DNA of 64,000 nt, taken from positions 4,918 to 68,917 of the forward strand of contig JBGSTG010000020.1 in NCBI GenBank assembly GCA_041736625.1, written 5' to 3'. This document shows positions 26,452 to 35,963 of this stretch, one piece after another (the first letter of the stretch is position 1; each line of letters starts with the position of its first letter). The position numbers and the translations under genes were made by a program. The notes under the pieces are model-generated. The model was not told the DNA's origin. It searched no databases and saw nothing but the letters and a program-made list of their open reading frames with translations. The stretch comes from M3007 sp041736625 (GTDB lineage: Bacteria; Bacteroidota; Bacteroidia; Chitinophagales; Saprospiraceae).

Positions 26452-29349
26452 TCAGAACTTCAACCGGGCGCCTACCCGGAACCACCAGGAGTAGTACTCC
26501 TGCTGTTTGATCACGTCGGGCGTACCAAGATACAGTCGAAGCGGCGTATCGGTCAGGTTGATCCAGTCGCCGAAAAAATTCACGTGTCGGTTCAGCTGGT
26601 AGTTCATCGTCATGTCCAGGCGCAGCGCTTCATCGTAGTACACATCCAGGTCCGGATCGGCGCCGATCTCCAGCAGGAAAGCATCCTGATAGTTGGCGGT
26701 AAGCCGGATGAAAAATCGCCTGGCATCGTAAAAGAGACCTACGTTGGCGTTGTTTTTCGATTGGCCGGGCAAGGATATCGCTTCCGTGTCTCCTTCGTCG
26801 AAAAACTGGCTGAGGTCGTCTTCTTCAGGGTCGATGATGATGGCCTCTGCGTAGTTGGCCGGCACGCGTTTGGGAATGTAAGCTTTCGAGTAGGTGTAGG
26901 TATAGTTGCTGAAAATACCGAAGTCGCTGAAAAAGCCCTGGAAAAAGTCGAACTTGAACTGTGCCTGGAATTCCGCGCCCCATACCTGGGCATCCTGTCC
27001 GTTGAGGGGTTTTGTAAATTCAAAAACCGGATAATTGCCCGACCCGGGGTCTCCCTCACGGCCGAAACGTTTGTAGGAGAACACAAAATCGTCGATCTGC
27101 TTGTAAAACAGCCCTCCGGACACTATGCTTCGGTTGAAATAGCGCTCCGCCATCAGATCCACGTTGGTAGACCGGGGGAAGTTGAGGTCCGGGTTCCCGA
27201 TGCTCACCTCGTTGCGATCTTCCTCTCGCGACGGGATGAGGTCCACGTAATTGGGCCGGGAGTAGGTGTACGTGAGCGCAGCGCGCAGGTTGATTTTGGG
27301 CGACAGGGCGTATTTGAACTGCACCTGGGGCAACAGGAAGGACTGTGTGCGGCTGGTGTTGAAGGTGTCTATGCCGATGAACTTGTTGCCGTCGAGGATG
27401 ACGCCGTAAGCCTGGTTTTCCCGCATGTTGGTTTGCTCGAACCGCAGGCCGGCGAGCACCATCAACTTGCCGATGTCGTGGTGCACCATGCCGTAGGCGG
27501 CGTAGATGTCTTCTTTGTAGGTGTAATCCTGATTGTAGGAGTTTTGGCGGCTGGCGTTGCGGTCAAAAATAAAATATTGCGGATAGAATTCGTAGAAGTC
27601 GCGCAGGTAGTCGGCATTGGGCATGTACTCCAGCACGTATCCTTTGTTCAACAGGTCGTCTTCCCGAAAACCGTCGGAAATGGTCTCCAGATTGAGCGGG
27701 GCGCCGGTGCCTGGATAGATGGTTGAAGTTGGGAAATAGGCGCTGAAGGTTTGGGAGCGTACATCCCTGGTTTTGACCCGGGAGCGGATTTTGCCGCCGA
27801 ATTTGACGTAACCACTTTGCCGGTTGGCGAACGCGTAAGGTATTTTCACGTTCACCCGGGGCGTCAGCAGGGTCTCTTTGGTTTCGCTGGTTTCCAGCAG
27901 CATATTCTCGAGATCGTAATTCTCGTAATCGGTAACGTTACCCGCATTGCTCGGGTTGGGGAAGGTTGCGCGCGGGTAATCGGGGTCCGACACGTCAAAC
28001 GCGATGGTGATGGCCTGTCCGGCGCTTTCGAAGCTGGCCTCCAGGCGGTTGGGTTCCGACTCGCGGGCGCCGGCGACAAACAACTGATAATCGATGTCCA
28101 CCGTGCCGATCCGGTGTTCGCCTCCCAGCGCCACGGTGTTCAATTGTTGGCGTTTGACGCGGTCTTTTACGTCGTGCACCACACCGCCATACAGGTAATA
28201 CGTGGCGCTCACGGGATCGTCGAGTTCGTAGATCAGCCGTCGCCGGGTTTCGTCATCGGTGAAGCTGTTGTACATGCCCTGGAGGTAGATCCGGTTGTTT
28301 TTGTCGAATTTGTAATCCAGGGTTGGGCTGACGCTGACGCGCGTTCGGGTGATGTCGTAGTAGCGGTATTGCGCTTCCCGGTAATGGACGAAAAAATTGT
28401 CTTTGCCCTCTTCCTGCCCGCCGGTGTTGAAAAACGGGCCCTTGACAAAATTGTACTCGATGTTGTCGGAACCCTGGTTGTTTTGAAAATAGCTGGAGTT
28501 GATTTGAAAGCCAAACTTGTTGTACCGTTGGCCGTACGAAAACTGTGCGTTGTAGTTGGGCGTTTGCCGCAGGTTATTGTACCCGGCGGCGAAGGTTGCG
28601 CGCACTTCCGGTTGCTCGCTTTGCGCTTCTTTGGTTTTGATGTTGACGGAGCCGCCGATGCCGTCGGCATCCATGTCGGGCGTCATCACCTTGGTCACCT
28701 CAATGGCCTCGATCTGGTCGGAGGGGATGATGTCCATGCCCACATAACGAAAGTTGCCCTCCGGAGAAGGTACCTGCTCGCCGTTGATGTTGAAATTGGT
28801 CAGTTCGGGAGGGGTGCCGCGCAGTTGCACGAACCGGCCTTCGCCCTGGTCGCGCTGGAGGGTGATGCCCGGGATGCGTTGCATGACCTCGGCGGCGTTC
28901 ATGTCCGGAAAGGTCTTGATCTGCTCGGCCGAAACGATGTTTTTGATGTTATCGGCCTTTCTCATGTCGACCATGGCCTTGATCTGCCCTTCGGCAATGC
29001 CCTCGACGACCACCTCGGTGAGGTTTACGCCGGAACTCCCCATGCGGATGACGATCTCGTCGCCCGAGGCCGGCATGTGCGTCACCTGCCGGGTCTCGTA
29101 GCCGTAATACGAGCAGGTGAGCACAACCTTGTCCGCCGGCAGATCGTACAACTTAAACTGCCCTTCGGCGTCGGTAGTGGCTCCGTTGTTGCTGCCTTCC
29201 ACCCGGATGGTGACCCCGACCAGCGGGGCGCCGCCATCCGCATCCAGAACGGTACCGCTCAGGGTAGTTTGGGCTTGAAGGGTCCATGCGGCAAAACAGG
29301 ACATAAAGAGCAGCAAAAAGCCGCGCCGAAGGGCAGAAAAAGTGGTCAT
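26452..29349 (-). CDS. TonB-dependent outer membrane receptor
   Basis: The 965-residue receptor has a signal peptide, then a CarboxypepD_reg-like domain (about 27-110, LSGTVLDADGGAPLVGV). The plug (about 115-230) contains QRIPGITLQRDQGEG and IEVTKVMTPDMDADGIGGSV. A 22-strand-type barrel follows, ending in WWFRVGARLKF with the terminal Phe. It is the third gene of a minus-strand run after a phytase and a duplicated-domain T9SS protein, 27 bases after the latter. I infer uptake of a phytate-derived or Ca/Fe-phytate ligand; no SusD partner is present. Confidence 0.93.
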   Translation of the reverse strand: MTTFSALRRGFLLLFMSCFAAWTLQAQTTLSGTVLDADGGAPLVGVTIRVEGSNNGATTDAEGQFKLYDLPADKVVLTCSYYGYETRQVTHMPASGDEIVIRMGSSGVNLTEVVVEGIAEGQIKAMVDMRKADNIKNIVSAEQIKTFPDMNAAEVMQRIPGITLQRDQGEGRFVQLRGTPPELTNFNINGEQVPSPEGNFRYVGMDIIPSDQIEAIEVTKVMTPDMDADGIGGSVNIKTKEAQSEQPEVRATFAAGYNNLRQTPNYNAQFSYGQRYNKFGFQINSSYFQNNQGSDNIEYNFVKGPFFNTGGQEEGKDNFFVHYREAQYRYYDITRTRVSVSPTLDYKFDKNNRIYLQGMYNSFTDDETRRRLIYELDDPVSATYYLYGGVVHDVKDRVKRQQLNTVALGGEHRIGTVDIDYQLFVAGARESEPNRLEASFESAGQAITIAFDVSDPDYPRATFPNPSNAGNVTDYENYDLENMLLETSETKETLLTPRVNVKIPYAFANRQSGYVKFGGKIRSRVKTRDVRSQTFSAYFPTSTIYPGTGAPLNLETISDGFREDDLLNKGYVLEYMPNADYLRDFYEFYPQYFIFDRNASRQNSYNQDYTYKEDIYAAYGMVHHDIGKLMVLAGLRFEQTNMRENQAYGVILDGNKFIGIDTFNTSRTQSFLLPQVQFKYALSPKINLRAALTYTYSRPNYVDLIPSREEDRNEVSIGNPDLNFPRSTNVDLMAERYFNRSIVSGGLFYKQIDDFVFSYKRFGREGDPGSGNYPVFEFTKPLNGQDAQVWGAEFQAQFKFDFFQGFFSDFGIFSNYTYTYSKAYIPKRVPANYAEAIIIDPEEDDLSQFFDEGDTEAISLPGQSKNNANVGLFYDARRFFIRLTANYQDAFLLEIGADPDLDVYYDEALRLDMTMNYQLNRHVNFFGDWINLTDTPLRLYLGTPDVIKQQEYYSWWFRVGARLKF

Positions 29350-29376
29350 GGCGATTTATGATAGACCTTGCGGACC

Positions 29377-31011
29377 TTATTTAACGATCAATTGCTGGCT
29401 GTAACGAACACCGTCCTGCAAAACCTGGATGAAATACGAACCGACCTGCATACCCGCCGTGTTCAGTTGGATCGTGCGGCCGTATGCGTGGCGCAGGTGC
29501 ACGACCATGCGACCCTGGTTGTCGTAAACAAACACATCGGCTGCATTTTCGGATTCCAGTTCGAGGGTGGCGATGCTGTGCGTGGGGTTGGGGTAAACCG
29601 TCAGTTCTTTTACGTCCGGGTTCAGCGGCGAAAAAGTGGATACCGACAGGTTGGGCGAGGTGTAGTAAACGATCAGTCGCGGCACGCGCTCGGGGTGGTT
29701 CTGGCCGTCGCCGCCGTCTTCCGGATCGGCGATGTTCTCGTATGATTCGAACTCGCGGGCATTTTCGTCTTCACTGGGGCCCTGGTTTTCGCCCAGCAGG
29801 GTAAATGCAATGGCATTTTCAGCTTTCCAGCCCGGTCGGTTGATCACCTCCTGCACGATGGCGCGCAGGTCGGGTGTCCGCTCCGTCGTCCACAGACCCC
29901 ACGGTTGATCCACGACCCACAGGAGGGATGCCGTCGTGCGCGGGCGATCGGTGATCAGGGCCGTTTCGGTGTAGGTGGCTGCACTGTCGGCCGCTTCGCC
30001 TACGATGGTGATGCGCGCGACGTCGGCGCTTGTTTTGGATTCGTGGGACACCACCTGGATGAAGGCGGAGTCGATCACCGCGCCTTTAGGCAGCGGGATG
30101 TTGCGGAAGCGAACGCCCGCAGTCAGGATGTTTTGATCGCCGGGCTCGCCTTCCCAGCCGGCGTCGAGGTCGTCGTCGAACAGGGCGTCAATCTCGTTGT
30201 TTTCCTGTTCCGCATCATCGGAAGAAACGGGGAATCGCAGGCCGTTGTCGTCGGTGATGGTATCGGTTACGGCGATGGGGATTTCAATTCTGCCGGACTT
30301 GACGGAGTAATAAATCACGAGTTCGGGCACGCGCTCCGGGTGGTTCTGGCCGTCGCCGCCGTCTTCCGGATCGGCGATGTTTTCAAACGATTCGAACTCG
30401 CGGGCATTTTCGTCTTCGCTGGGGCCCTGATTTTCCCCCTGGAGAATCAAGGCGAGGGCGTTGCCGGGCTCCCAGTTGGGGCGGTTCACGATTTCCTGCA
30501 CGATGGCGCGCAGGTCGGGCGTGCGCTCAGCCGTCCACAAGCCCCAGGGTTGGTCGACAACCCAGAGCAGAGATGCGCCGGTGCGCGGCCGGTCGGTGAT
30601 CAGCACATCATCGGTGAACGTCTGCGCGTTGTCTGTCGCCTCGCCGGTGATGGTGATGCGCGCTACGTCACTGGCTGTTTTGGACTCGTGGGAGTACACG
30701 ACGATGAAAGCAGAGTCGATCACCGCGCCTTTGGGGATAAATACCTGGCGAAAGCGCAGGCCGGTAGTCAGGATGTTCTGGTCACCGGGTTCGCCTTCCC
30801 AGCCGGCGTCGAGGTCGTCGTCGTAAAGCGCGTCGATCGCGTTATTTTCTTGTTCCGCATCATCAGAGGAAACCGGGAATCGCAAGCCGTTGTCGTCGGT
30901 GATGGTATCCGTAACCTGAATGGTTCTGGACAAACGCAGGTTCTGCGACTGGGCTGTAAAACCGGCGAGGAGGCAAACCGCGCATACAGCAAGGGGTAAA
31001 AGCTTGTTCAT
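29377..31011 (-). CDS. T9SS-exported protein with two near-identical tandem domains
   Basis: The 544-residue product has a signal peptide (MNKLLPLAV...TAQSQ), two copies of a domain of about 205 residues (about 25-235 and 240-450), and a T9SS type A sorting domain (TVYPNPTHS onward). Each copy holds the same landmarks: TDTITDDNGLRFPVSSDD, WEGEPGDQN, DRPRT, SLLWVVDQPWGLWT and EDGGDGQNHPERVP. The acidic DD/GD-rich segments could bind calcium. I do not recognise the family. The gene lies between phytase and TonB receptor on the same strand. I start at ATG 31011, where the signal begins. Confidence 0.85.
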   Translation of the reverse strand: MNKLLPLAVCAVCLLAGFTAQSQNLRLSRTIQVTDTITDDNGLRFPVSSDDAEQENNAIDALYDDDLDAGWEGEPGDQNILTTGLRFRQVFIPKGAVIDSAFIVVYSHESKTASDVARITITGEATDNAQTFTDDVLITDRPRTGASLLWVVDQPWGLWTAERTPDLRAIVQEIVNRPNWEPGNALALILQGENQGPSEDENAREFESFENIADPEDGGDGQNHPERVPELVIYYSVKSGRIEIPIAVTDTITDDNGLRFPVSSDDAEQENNEIDALFDDDLDAGWEGEPGDQNILTAGVRFRNIPLPKGAVIDSAFIQVVSHESKTSADVARITIVGEAADSAATYTETALITDRPRTTASLLWVVDQPWGLWTTERTPDLRAIVQEVINRPGWKAENAIAFTLLGENQGPSEDENAREFESYENIADPEDGGDGQNHPERVPRLIVYYTSPNLSVSTFSPLNPDVKELTVYPNPTHSIATLELESENAADVFVYDNQGRMVVHLRHAYGRTIQLNTAGMQVGSYFIQVLQDGVRYSQQLIVK

Positions 31012-31057
31012 AATAAATTGGGTTAACAAGTTAACAATGGTGTGTTCAAAAAAATCG

Positions 31058-31074
31058 AATCCACCAGGTGGATT
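31058..31074. promoter_or_regulatory. Palindrome upstream of the duplicated-domain gene
   Basis: AATCCACC-A-GGTGGATT is a perfect 17-base palindrome in the 164-base gap before the T9SS-exported gene. The loop is too short for a terminator, so a dimeric regulator site is the likelier reading. A double GTTAAC motif lies at 31022-31035. Confidence 0.35.
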
Positions 31075-31175
31075 GGATTTGGAAAGGTCAACTCACAAAT
31101 TAAGTCATACGACAGCCAATCCCGGATAAAGGCAGCTTTAAGTAATGGTTAAGTTTCGTCGATTGCACCCGCAAG

Positions 31176-32219
31176 TCATTGCTTTTTCGCCTGCATCTGC
31201 AGGCCCTTTTCAATCTCCCGCCAGTCCACGAGTTTAAAATTCTGGGGTCGTTTTCCGTTTTTACCGTCTTGGGCGATAAAAACGCCATTAGGGCATTCCG
31301 GAGAAAAGCTCCGGTGGCTCACGTCTATCCCGTCGGTTTCTTTGGTGCCGCCCAGGTTTCCCGACGGCTTGATGCGAAAACTGCCGAGATACGCGTTGGC
31401 GCCAGTGCGGCCGAACAAGGCATAGGAATTGTTGCCCTGGCTGGAAGCGATCAGGTATCCGCTCCCCTGTACGCCGTAGTAGAGGGTCAACCCTTCGATA
31501 TCGTCCTTCAGGGCTTTGTTTTCGCCCACGAGGGCCACTTTGGTGCGCGCCTGTCCGTCGGTGGGCTTGGCGCCGTATTTCCAGATGCCCATGTCTTCCT
31601 CGGCCACGTACAGGAAATGAAGTTCGTCGTCGGCCACCATGCCTTCCGACTGTCCGCCCACGTCAAACGAACGCACCCTTTCGGCAAGGAGCTGTTGGTT
31701 CGCGCCGGGCGATAGTGCCCATTGTTCGACCACGCCGTTTTTGCCCACAACAAAAGCATAGGTTTTATCGGCTTTGTAGAGGCAAAAACCGTACACCTCG
31801 TCGACCCCGGAACGGATTGTTTCACTGTGGAGGGGTGTCAGTTCCAGGGAGGCCTCGTTCAGGCGATAAAAAACGATGCTGTTGTCCGTACGGTTGCTGC
31901 CTCCCACGAGGGTGATCTGCTCGCTGTTCCACGGGACAGACTGCCGCAGGTCGACGTTGTTTATTTTACCGAAGGGGTAGTTGTGCACGGTTTTTCCTTT
32001 TGCATCGTACACGACCAGACCCTGTTGCTTATCGGTGCCGATCACCGCATTTTTGGACGGATCGGCGGGGTGTATGAAGATCGCGGGGTCGTCTGCCGCG
32101 TCGTTGAAGTTGGCTACCGGGTCGGTTTCCAGGACGGGGTGTACCGAGTAGAAGGCTTGGTGACAGGCCGGGAGCGTGGCCACGCAAGCGGCGACCAGGA
32201 GGGTTTTGGCAATGGTCAT
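31176..32219 (-). CDS. Beta-propeller phytase, lipoprotein
   Basis: The 347-residue product is a beta-propeller phytase (3-phytase/BPP family), which removes phosphate from Ca-phytate. Lipobox LPAC (Cys19) indicates a surface or periplasmic lipoprotein. Family landmarks are DDPAIFIHPADPSKNAVIGT near the start, the NNVDLR and GGSNRTDNSI blades, SEGMVADDELHFLYVAEED, and DIEGLTLYY. The final part has GTKETDGIDVS. It leads a minus-strand run with the duplicated-domain protein and TonB receptor, and pst lies 10 kb away, consistent with phosphate scavenging. Confidence 0.93.
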   Translation of the reverse strand: MTIAKTLLVAACVATLPACHQAFYSVHPVLETDPVANFNDAADDPAIFIHPADPSKNAVIGTDKQQGLVVYDAKGKTVHNYPFGKINNVDLRQSVPWNSEQITLVGGSNRTDNSIVFYRLNEASLELTPLHSETIRSGVDEVYGFCLYKADKTYAFVVGKNGVVEQWALSPGANQQLLAERVRSFDVGGQSEGMVADDELHFLYVAEEDMGIWKYGAKPTDGQARTKVALVGENKALKDDIEGLTLYYGVQGSGYLIASSQGNNSYALFGRTGANAYLGSFRIKPSGNLGGTKETDGIDVSHRSFSPECPNGVFIAQDGKNGKRPQNFKLVDWREIEKGLQMQAKKQ

Positions 32220-32288
32220 GCTATTTCGACATTATTTCGGCCGAAAAATGGGGAAATGGTTGGTTCCAACCAAACGGCCTGTGAAACT

Positions 32289-34493
32289 TCATGTTTTCTT
32301 CAAACCCAGAATGCTTTGCAGCACAGGCTCCACTTCGCTGATCAGGTCCGGATCCCAGGTGTAAAGCGTTCTGTCGGACTCCTTTTCCGGGCGGAAAAGC
32401 GCCAGTCCAAGCAATTTCTGCCGCTCCGGACCGCTGAAAGTGCTGAACGACCGCCTCAACAAGGGCAGGAGTTCGCCAAATGCGTCTGCATCCAGGGTAC
32501 GCACCCAACCGTCCAGGATGCGCCACAAAGCGGGGTGGTGCAGCAACAGCAGCGCACTGCCGTGCAGGAGCCCGGAAAGCCAGCCGGCCGTTTCGCGGGG
32601 TGGCCCCGAGCACTCGAATTGCAGCATGCGTCCGGCGTCGGCGGCGTTGTACACGCCGCGGTCAAACAACAGCCGGCAGCACAATCCTGCCAGCGCGCGT
32701 GCCGAGTCCGGGGTTTCGGCGATGTGTTGCAGGGCTTCGTGCCAGAAGGTCGTGAAGTCCCGGTTTTGCAGGATATCGATGCTGTGGTGTAGAGCCAGCA
32801 GGCGGGGCCTCACCTGGTCGGCGTGTTCGTCGGACAGGTGTTGGCAAGCCGTTGGCAACAACACGCAGGTTCGCGGCACCCAATCGGCGATCAGCGCATG
32901 CAGCACGTCGAGGTTGAGGTTGCGCGCCGAACCGTAGCGCAGGGCAGACACCAGAGGCGGCAGGGCGTCGGCCAGCAGCAAGGCGTCTGTCGCTTGTGCG
33001 CTCAGGCCCTGTAGTTGCTGGAGCAGTCCGGGCAAGAGCCCGGGCAGCTCGGCCGTGAGCACTTGCCGCAGGTGCTGGACGAGTACCGGCACCGAATCGG
33101 CGCCTTGCAGCCGGTGCTGCATGCGGGCGCGCGCAGCGGCTTCCACGGAGTTGCCCCAGGCGGCGGCCTCCATGAGCGACAGCAGGTAATCGGGTCTCCA
33201 TTGCATTTCCCAGTGTTCGTGAAATCCGCCGTGCTGCCGACCTCCGGCGTCGGCCTCCTGTGCCCAGGGTACATTCAGTATGCTCGTGCGGTGTAGAAAA
33301 CGGCTTTTTTGCAGGTGAGCGTCCTGGCGGAGGTCGAGTTTCAGGGTCTTTTTTTCGGTTTCCTGCTTCAGGCGCAGGCTTTTGATCCGGGCTTCAAAAT
33401 CGGCGACCAGGGGCAGCTTGCCTGCCTGATCCGGCACTTCTCCGAGTGCGGTACCGATCACCAGCTCCGCGTCGAGCAGGGCGAGCAGGGGTTCACTGCC
33501 GTCGCCAAGCACAGCGGTGGCCGCTTCGCGCAGTTCCTCGATGCCGGGTTGGGCGGTGTTGCGCAGGGCCGCCAGCGTGTCGGCCAGCCGGCCGGCGTCG
33601 AGCACCTGGGCTGCCGAGGCGCTGAGGTCGTGCGCGTGCAGCAGCCGGGCGGCACGGGCCATCCAATGCACGGAAGCGTTGTCCGGATACTGCCATAACA
33701 ACCGATACCAGGCGGGAGCCGTGACGCCGGCGCCATACCCGCTTTGCCGGGCCAGTCGCTCAAAAGACCAGGGCACCCACAAGCACTCGGTGGAGACGCG
33801 GGCGAGTGGTTTGAGCAGCGCCTCGTCGTCTTTGGCGCGGATCGCGGCCACCTGCGCCAGCGCCGGCCCGTGCCAGGCGCCGCAAACCACGGCGATGCTA
33901 CCGAATCCGTCTTTTTGCGCCTGTCGGATGGTCTGCCGCATCCATGCTTCGCGCACCAGGGTTTCTGTCGATGCGTCCGGACGAGCTTCGCGCAGCGCGC
34001 GCATCAGCGTCATCACCGTGTCGAAAGCCTCCAAAGGCGGGCAATCACCCGCGCGTTCGATCCGCGCCTCCCACCAGCGCTCGGGGTCGGCGTACCCGTC
34101 TAGCAGGGCAATGGCCGTAAGCGGATCGCCGGAGTTGGCATGCCGCAAGGCATATTCCGCCGCTTCTTCCATCGGGGTCGCCTTGTTCAACGTTCGGGAA
34201 AACGGCAGATCCATAAACCGCACCGGAACGCCCTTCCGTCGGGCCCAACACAGGGCCTGCCATTCGGGGGAATACTCGGCAAAGGGGTAAAAGGTGGCGT
34301 GCTGGTGGTTTTTGGCGTTGAACAGCAGCAGGGCAACGGGCGGCTTCAACTGGTCGGGGTCTATGGACAGAGCGCACGATTCGGCGTCGGCAGGTGCTTC
34401 CACGAGCAGCACATCCGGAGCCCTTGCCTCGAGGGCCTTGAGCAGGGTGCGGGCGGAGCCGGGGCCATGGTGGCGGATGCCGTAGATGTGCAT
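32289..34493 (-). CDS. DUF5682 family protein
   Basis: The 734-residue product begins MHIYGIRHHGPGSARTL and continues DVLLVEAPADAES. This HHGPGS/VEAP pattern defines DUF5682 and resembles the ChaN/EreA/TraB-like superfamily. The rest is largely helical with many Leu and Ala. In other bacteria DUF5682 genes sit with a MoxR ATPase, a VWA protein and a SWIM-zinc-finger protein; none of these is adjacent here. The nearest MoxR is at 11.6 kb. It follows hemA by 29 bases on the same strand. Function is unknown. Confidence 0.82.
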   Translation of the reverse strand: MHIYGIRHHGPGSARTLLKALEARAPDVLLVEAPADAESCALSIDPDQLKPPVALLLFNAKNHQHATFYPFAEYSPEWQALCWARRKGVPVRFMDLPFSRTLNKATPMEEAAEYALRHANSGDPLTAIALLDGYADPERWWEARIERAGDCPPLEAFDTVMTLMRALREARPDASTETLVREAWMRQTIRQAQKDGFGSIAVVCGAWHGPALAQVAAIRAKDDEALLKPLARVSTECLWVPWSFERLARQSGYGAGVTAPAWYRLLWQYPDNASVHWMARAARLLHAHDLSASAAQVLDAGRLADTLAALRNTAQPGIEELREAATAVLGDGSEPLLALLDAELVIGTALGEVPDQAGKLPLVADFEARIKSLRLKQETEKKTLKLDLRQDAHLQKSRFLHRTSILNVPWAQEADAGGRQHGGFHEHWEMQWRPDYLLSLMEAAAWGNSVEAAARARMQHRLQGADSVPVLVQHLRQVLTAELPGLLPGLLQQLQGLSAQATDALLLADALPPLVSALRYGSARNLNLDVLHALIADWVPRTCVLLPTACQHLSDEHADQVRPRLLALHHSIDILQNRDFTTFWHEALQHIAETPDSARALAGLCCRLLFDRGVYNAADAGRMLQFECSGPPRETAGWLSGLLHGSALLLLHHPALWRILDGWVRTLDADAFGELLPLLRRSFSTFSGPERQKLLGLALFRPEKESDRTLYTWDPDLISEVEPVLQSILGLKKT

Positions 34494-34522
34494 GACACAA
34501 AGGTAAAATTCCCTGTGTCCCT

Positions 34523-35770
34523 TTAGGAGCTCAGTTGCTTCTTATGCCTTCCAATCGAGATGGCTTTCACCGTTTTCATGGGCACAACAACGGCTTTTTT
34601 CTCCATATAATCCATCATGCGGCCAATGAGATCCAGCGTTTGTCCGTCGAGTTGCGCCAGTTCTTTACCGAACACCTCGTTCAGCGCGCGTTCCTTGTAC
34701 CGGCGCACGTCGGCCGGTATGCTGCTCAGGCTTCGTTCTACCTGACGTTCGTGCCACACCTCGCGGAACGCATACACGCGTTGTTCGATGAGCAGGGCGG
34801 CGTGCACACGCTCCTGTTCCCGGTGGGCGAGGTTTTCCGTTGCGCGGGCGCGCAACCCCTCAATGTCGATCATGTGCAGCGGGTAATGGTCGGCCAGGGA
34901 AGGATCTACGTTGTTGGGCACCGACAAGTCAATGGCCACCTTGCGACCCGCTTCGTTCGCGAGCAGTTGGCGGTAGATCGCCTCTGTGACAAGGGGTTCC
35001 GTTGCGCCGGTGGCAACCACCAGAACGTCGAATCCGCCGCTGTAACGGGTCAGCGCTTCAAGTGGGTAAGCGCGACCGCCGACGTATTCGGCAACGGCCT
35101 CCGCGTTGGCCAGGGTCCGATTGAATACACAAACATTTTGGTATCCGTATTTGAGCAGAAACTTGGCGAAAAGGGCGTTGGTTTGGCCAGCGCCAATCAT
35201 CAGTATCCGTGCGTCGCGACCCACGCCCTGTGCCTGCATGGCCTGAAACGCCAGGGCAACTACCGAAAGGGCTTTTTCGCCGATGCGCGTTTCTGTGTAC
35301 ACCGCTTTTGCGGTTTCAATGGTGTATCGCATAAGCAATCGGAGGTGGTCGCCCGTGAGGCCCATCTCCCGGCAGCGGTCGAAGGCGCTCCGCAACTGGC
35401 GGATGATCTCGCGTTCGCCCACCACCAGGCTATCCATAGATGAAGCCACTTCCATCAGGTGGCGAACCGCTTCCGGGCCGTGTAGTACCATCAGCGATCG
35501 GGCAGCCGAACAAACACGCTCGCCGGGCCATTCGGGGTGCAGCGCCTCCAGCAGCATGTCCGGCAAATTTTCCGGAACGGCCTGTTGGGAATAAAACAGG
35601 TACATCACCCGGTTGCACGTCGACAGATAATACAATTCATCCCATCCGAAAAGGCGCTGCAATCCCTGCAGGGCCTCATTTTCCACTCCATTATCCACCA
35701 TGGCCTCTCCGATGGAAACCAGCGGAACCTGTTTGTGGGTAAGCGTCAACACATGAAATCCGTCCAACAT
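34523..35770 (-). CDS. hemA: Glutamyl-tRNA reductase
   Basis: The 415-residue enzyme reduces Glu-tRNA to glutamate-1-semialdehyde, the first step of C5 haem synthesis. The catalytic Cys52 is in STCNR; further landmarks are SMDSLVVGEREIIRQ, the NADPH-binding GAGQTNALFAKFL, and ATGATEP. A C-terminal dimerisation helix completes it. I start at ATG 35770 (MLDGFHVLTLTHK); a TTG two codons upstream is possible. No hemL, hemB or hemC lies beside it. DUF5682 follows closely. Confidence 0.96.
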   Translation of the reverse strand: MLDGFHVLTLTHKQVPLVSIGEAMVDNGVENEALQGLQRLFGWDELYYLSTCNRVMYLFYSQQAVPENLPDMLLEALHPEWPGERVCSAARSLMVLHGPEAVRHLMEVASSMDSLVVGEREIIRQLRSAFDRCREMGLTGDHLRLLMRYTIETAKAVYTETRIGEKALSVVALAFQAMQAQGVGRDARILMIGAGQTNALFAKFLLKYGYQNVCVFNRTLANAEAVAEYVGGRAYPLEALTRYSGGFDVLVVATGATEPLVTEAIYRQLLANEAGRKVAIDLSVPNNVDPSLADHYPLHMIDIEGLRARATENLAHREQERVHAALLIEQRVYAFREVWHERQVERSLSSIPADVRRYKERALNEVFGKELAQLDGQTLDLIGRMMDYMEKKAVVVPMKTVKAISIGRHKKQLSS

Positions 35771-35936
35771 GATCAAATCCGAATTACGGAAGAAATAGAA
35801 ATCTTAGGTGTGGCACAAAAGTAGGGTTGCGCCCTGCCGGCATTGTCATATCGATGTAAACCGACGTGGTTTCCTGTAATTTGGATAATATCTAAACAAG
35901 TTGGCAAGCCTGCCGGTGCACTCCCGCAAATGGATG

Positions 35937-35944
35937 TACCTTTG
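35937..35944 (+). promoter_or_regulatory. -7 element TACCTTTG of the EamA gene
   Basis: TACCTTTG is an exact TAnnTTTG match 20 bases before the ATG of the EamA transporter, giving a very short leader. A TTG at the proper -33 distance is not evident. Confidence 0.5.
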
Positions 35945-35963
35945 CGTTTGCATCCATTTGCCC

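Noticed and set aside
27751..29361. 536-codon open frame antisense to the TonB receptor
   Set aside because: It is a shadow frame; the receptor on the other strand has full-length domain support.
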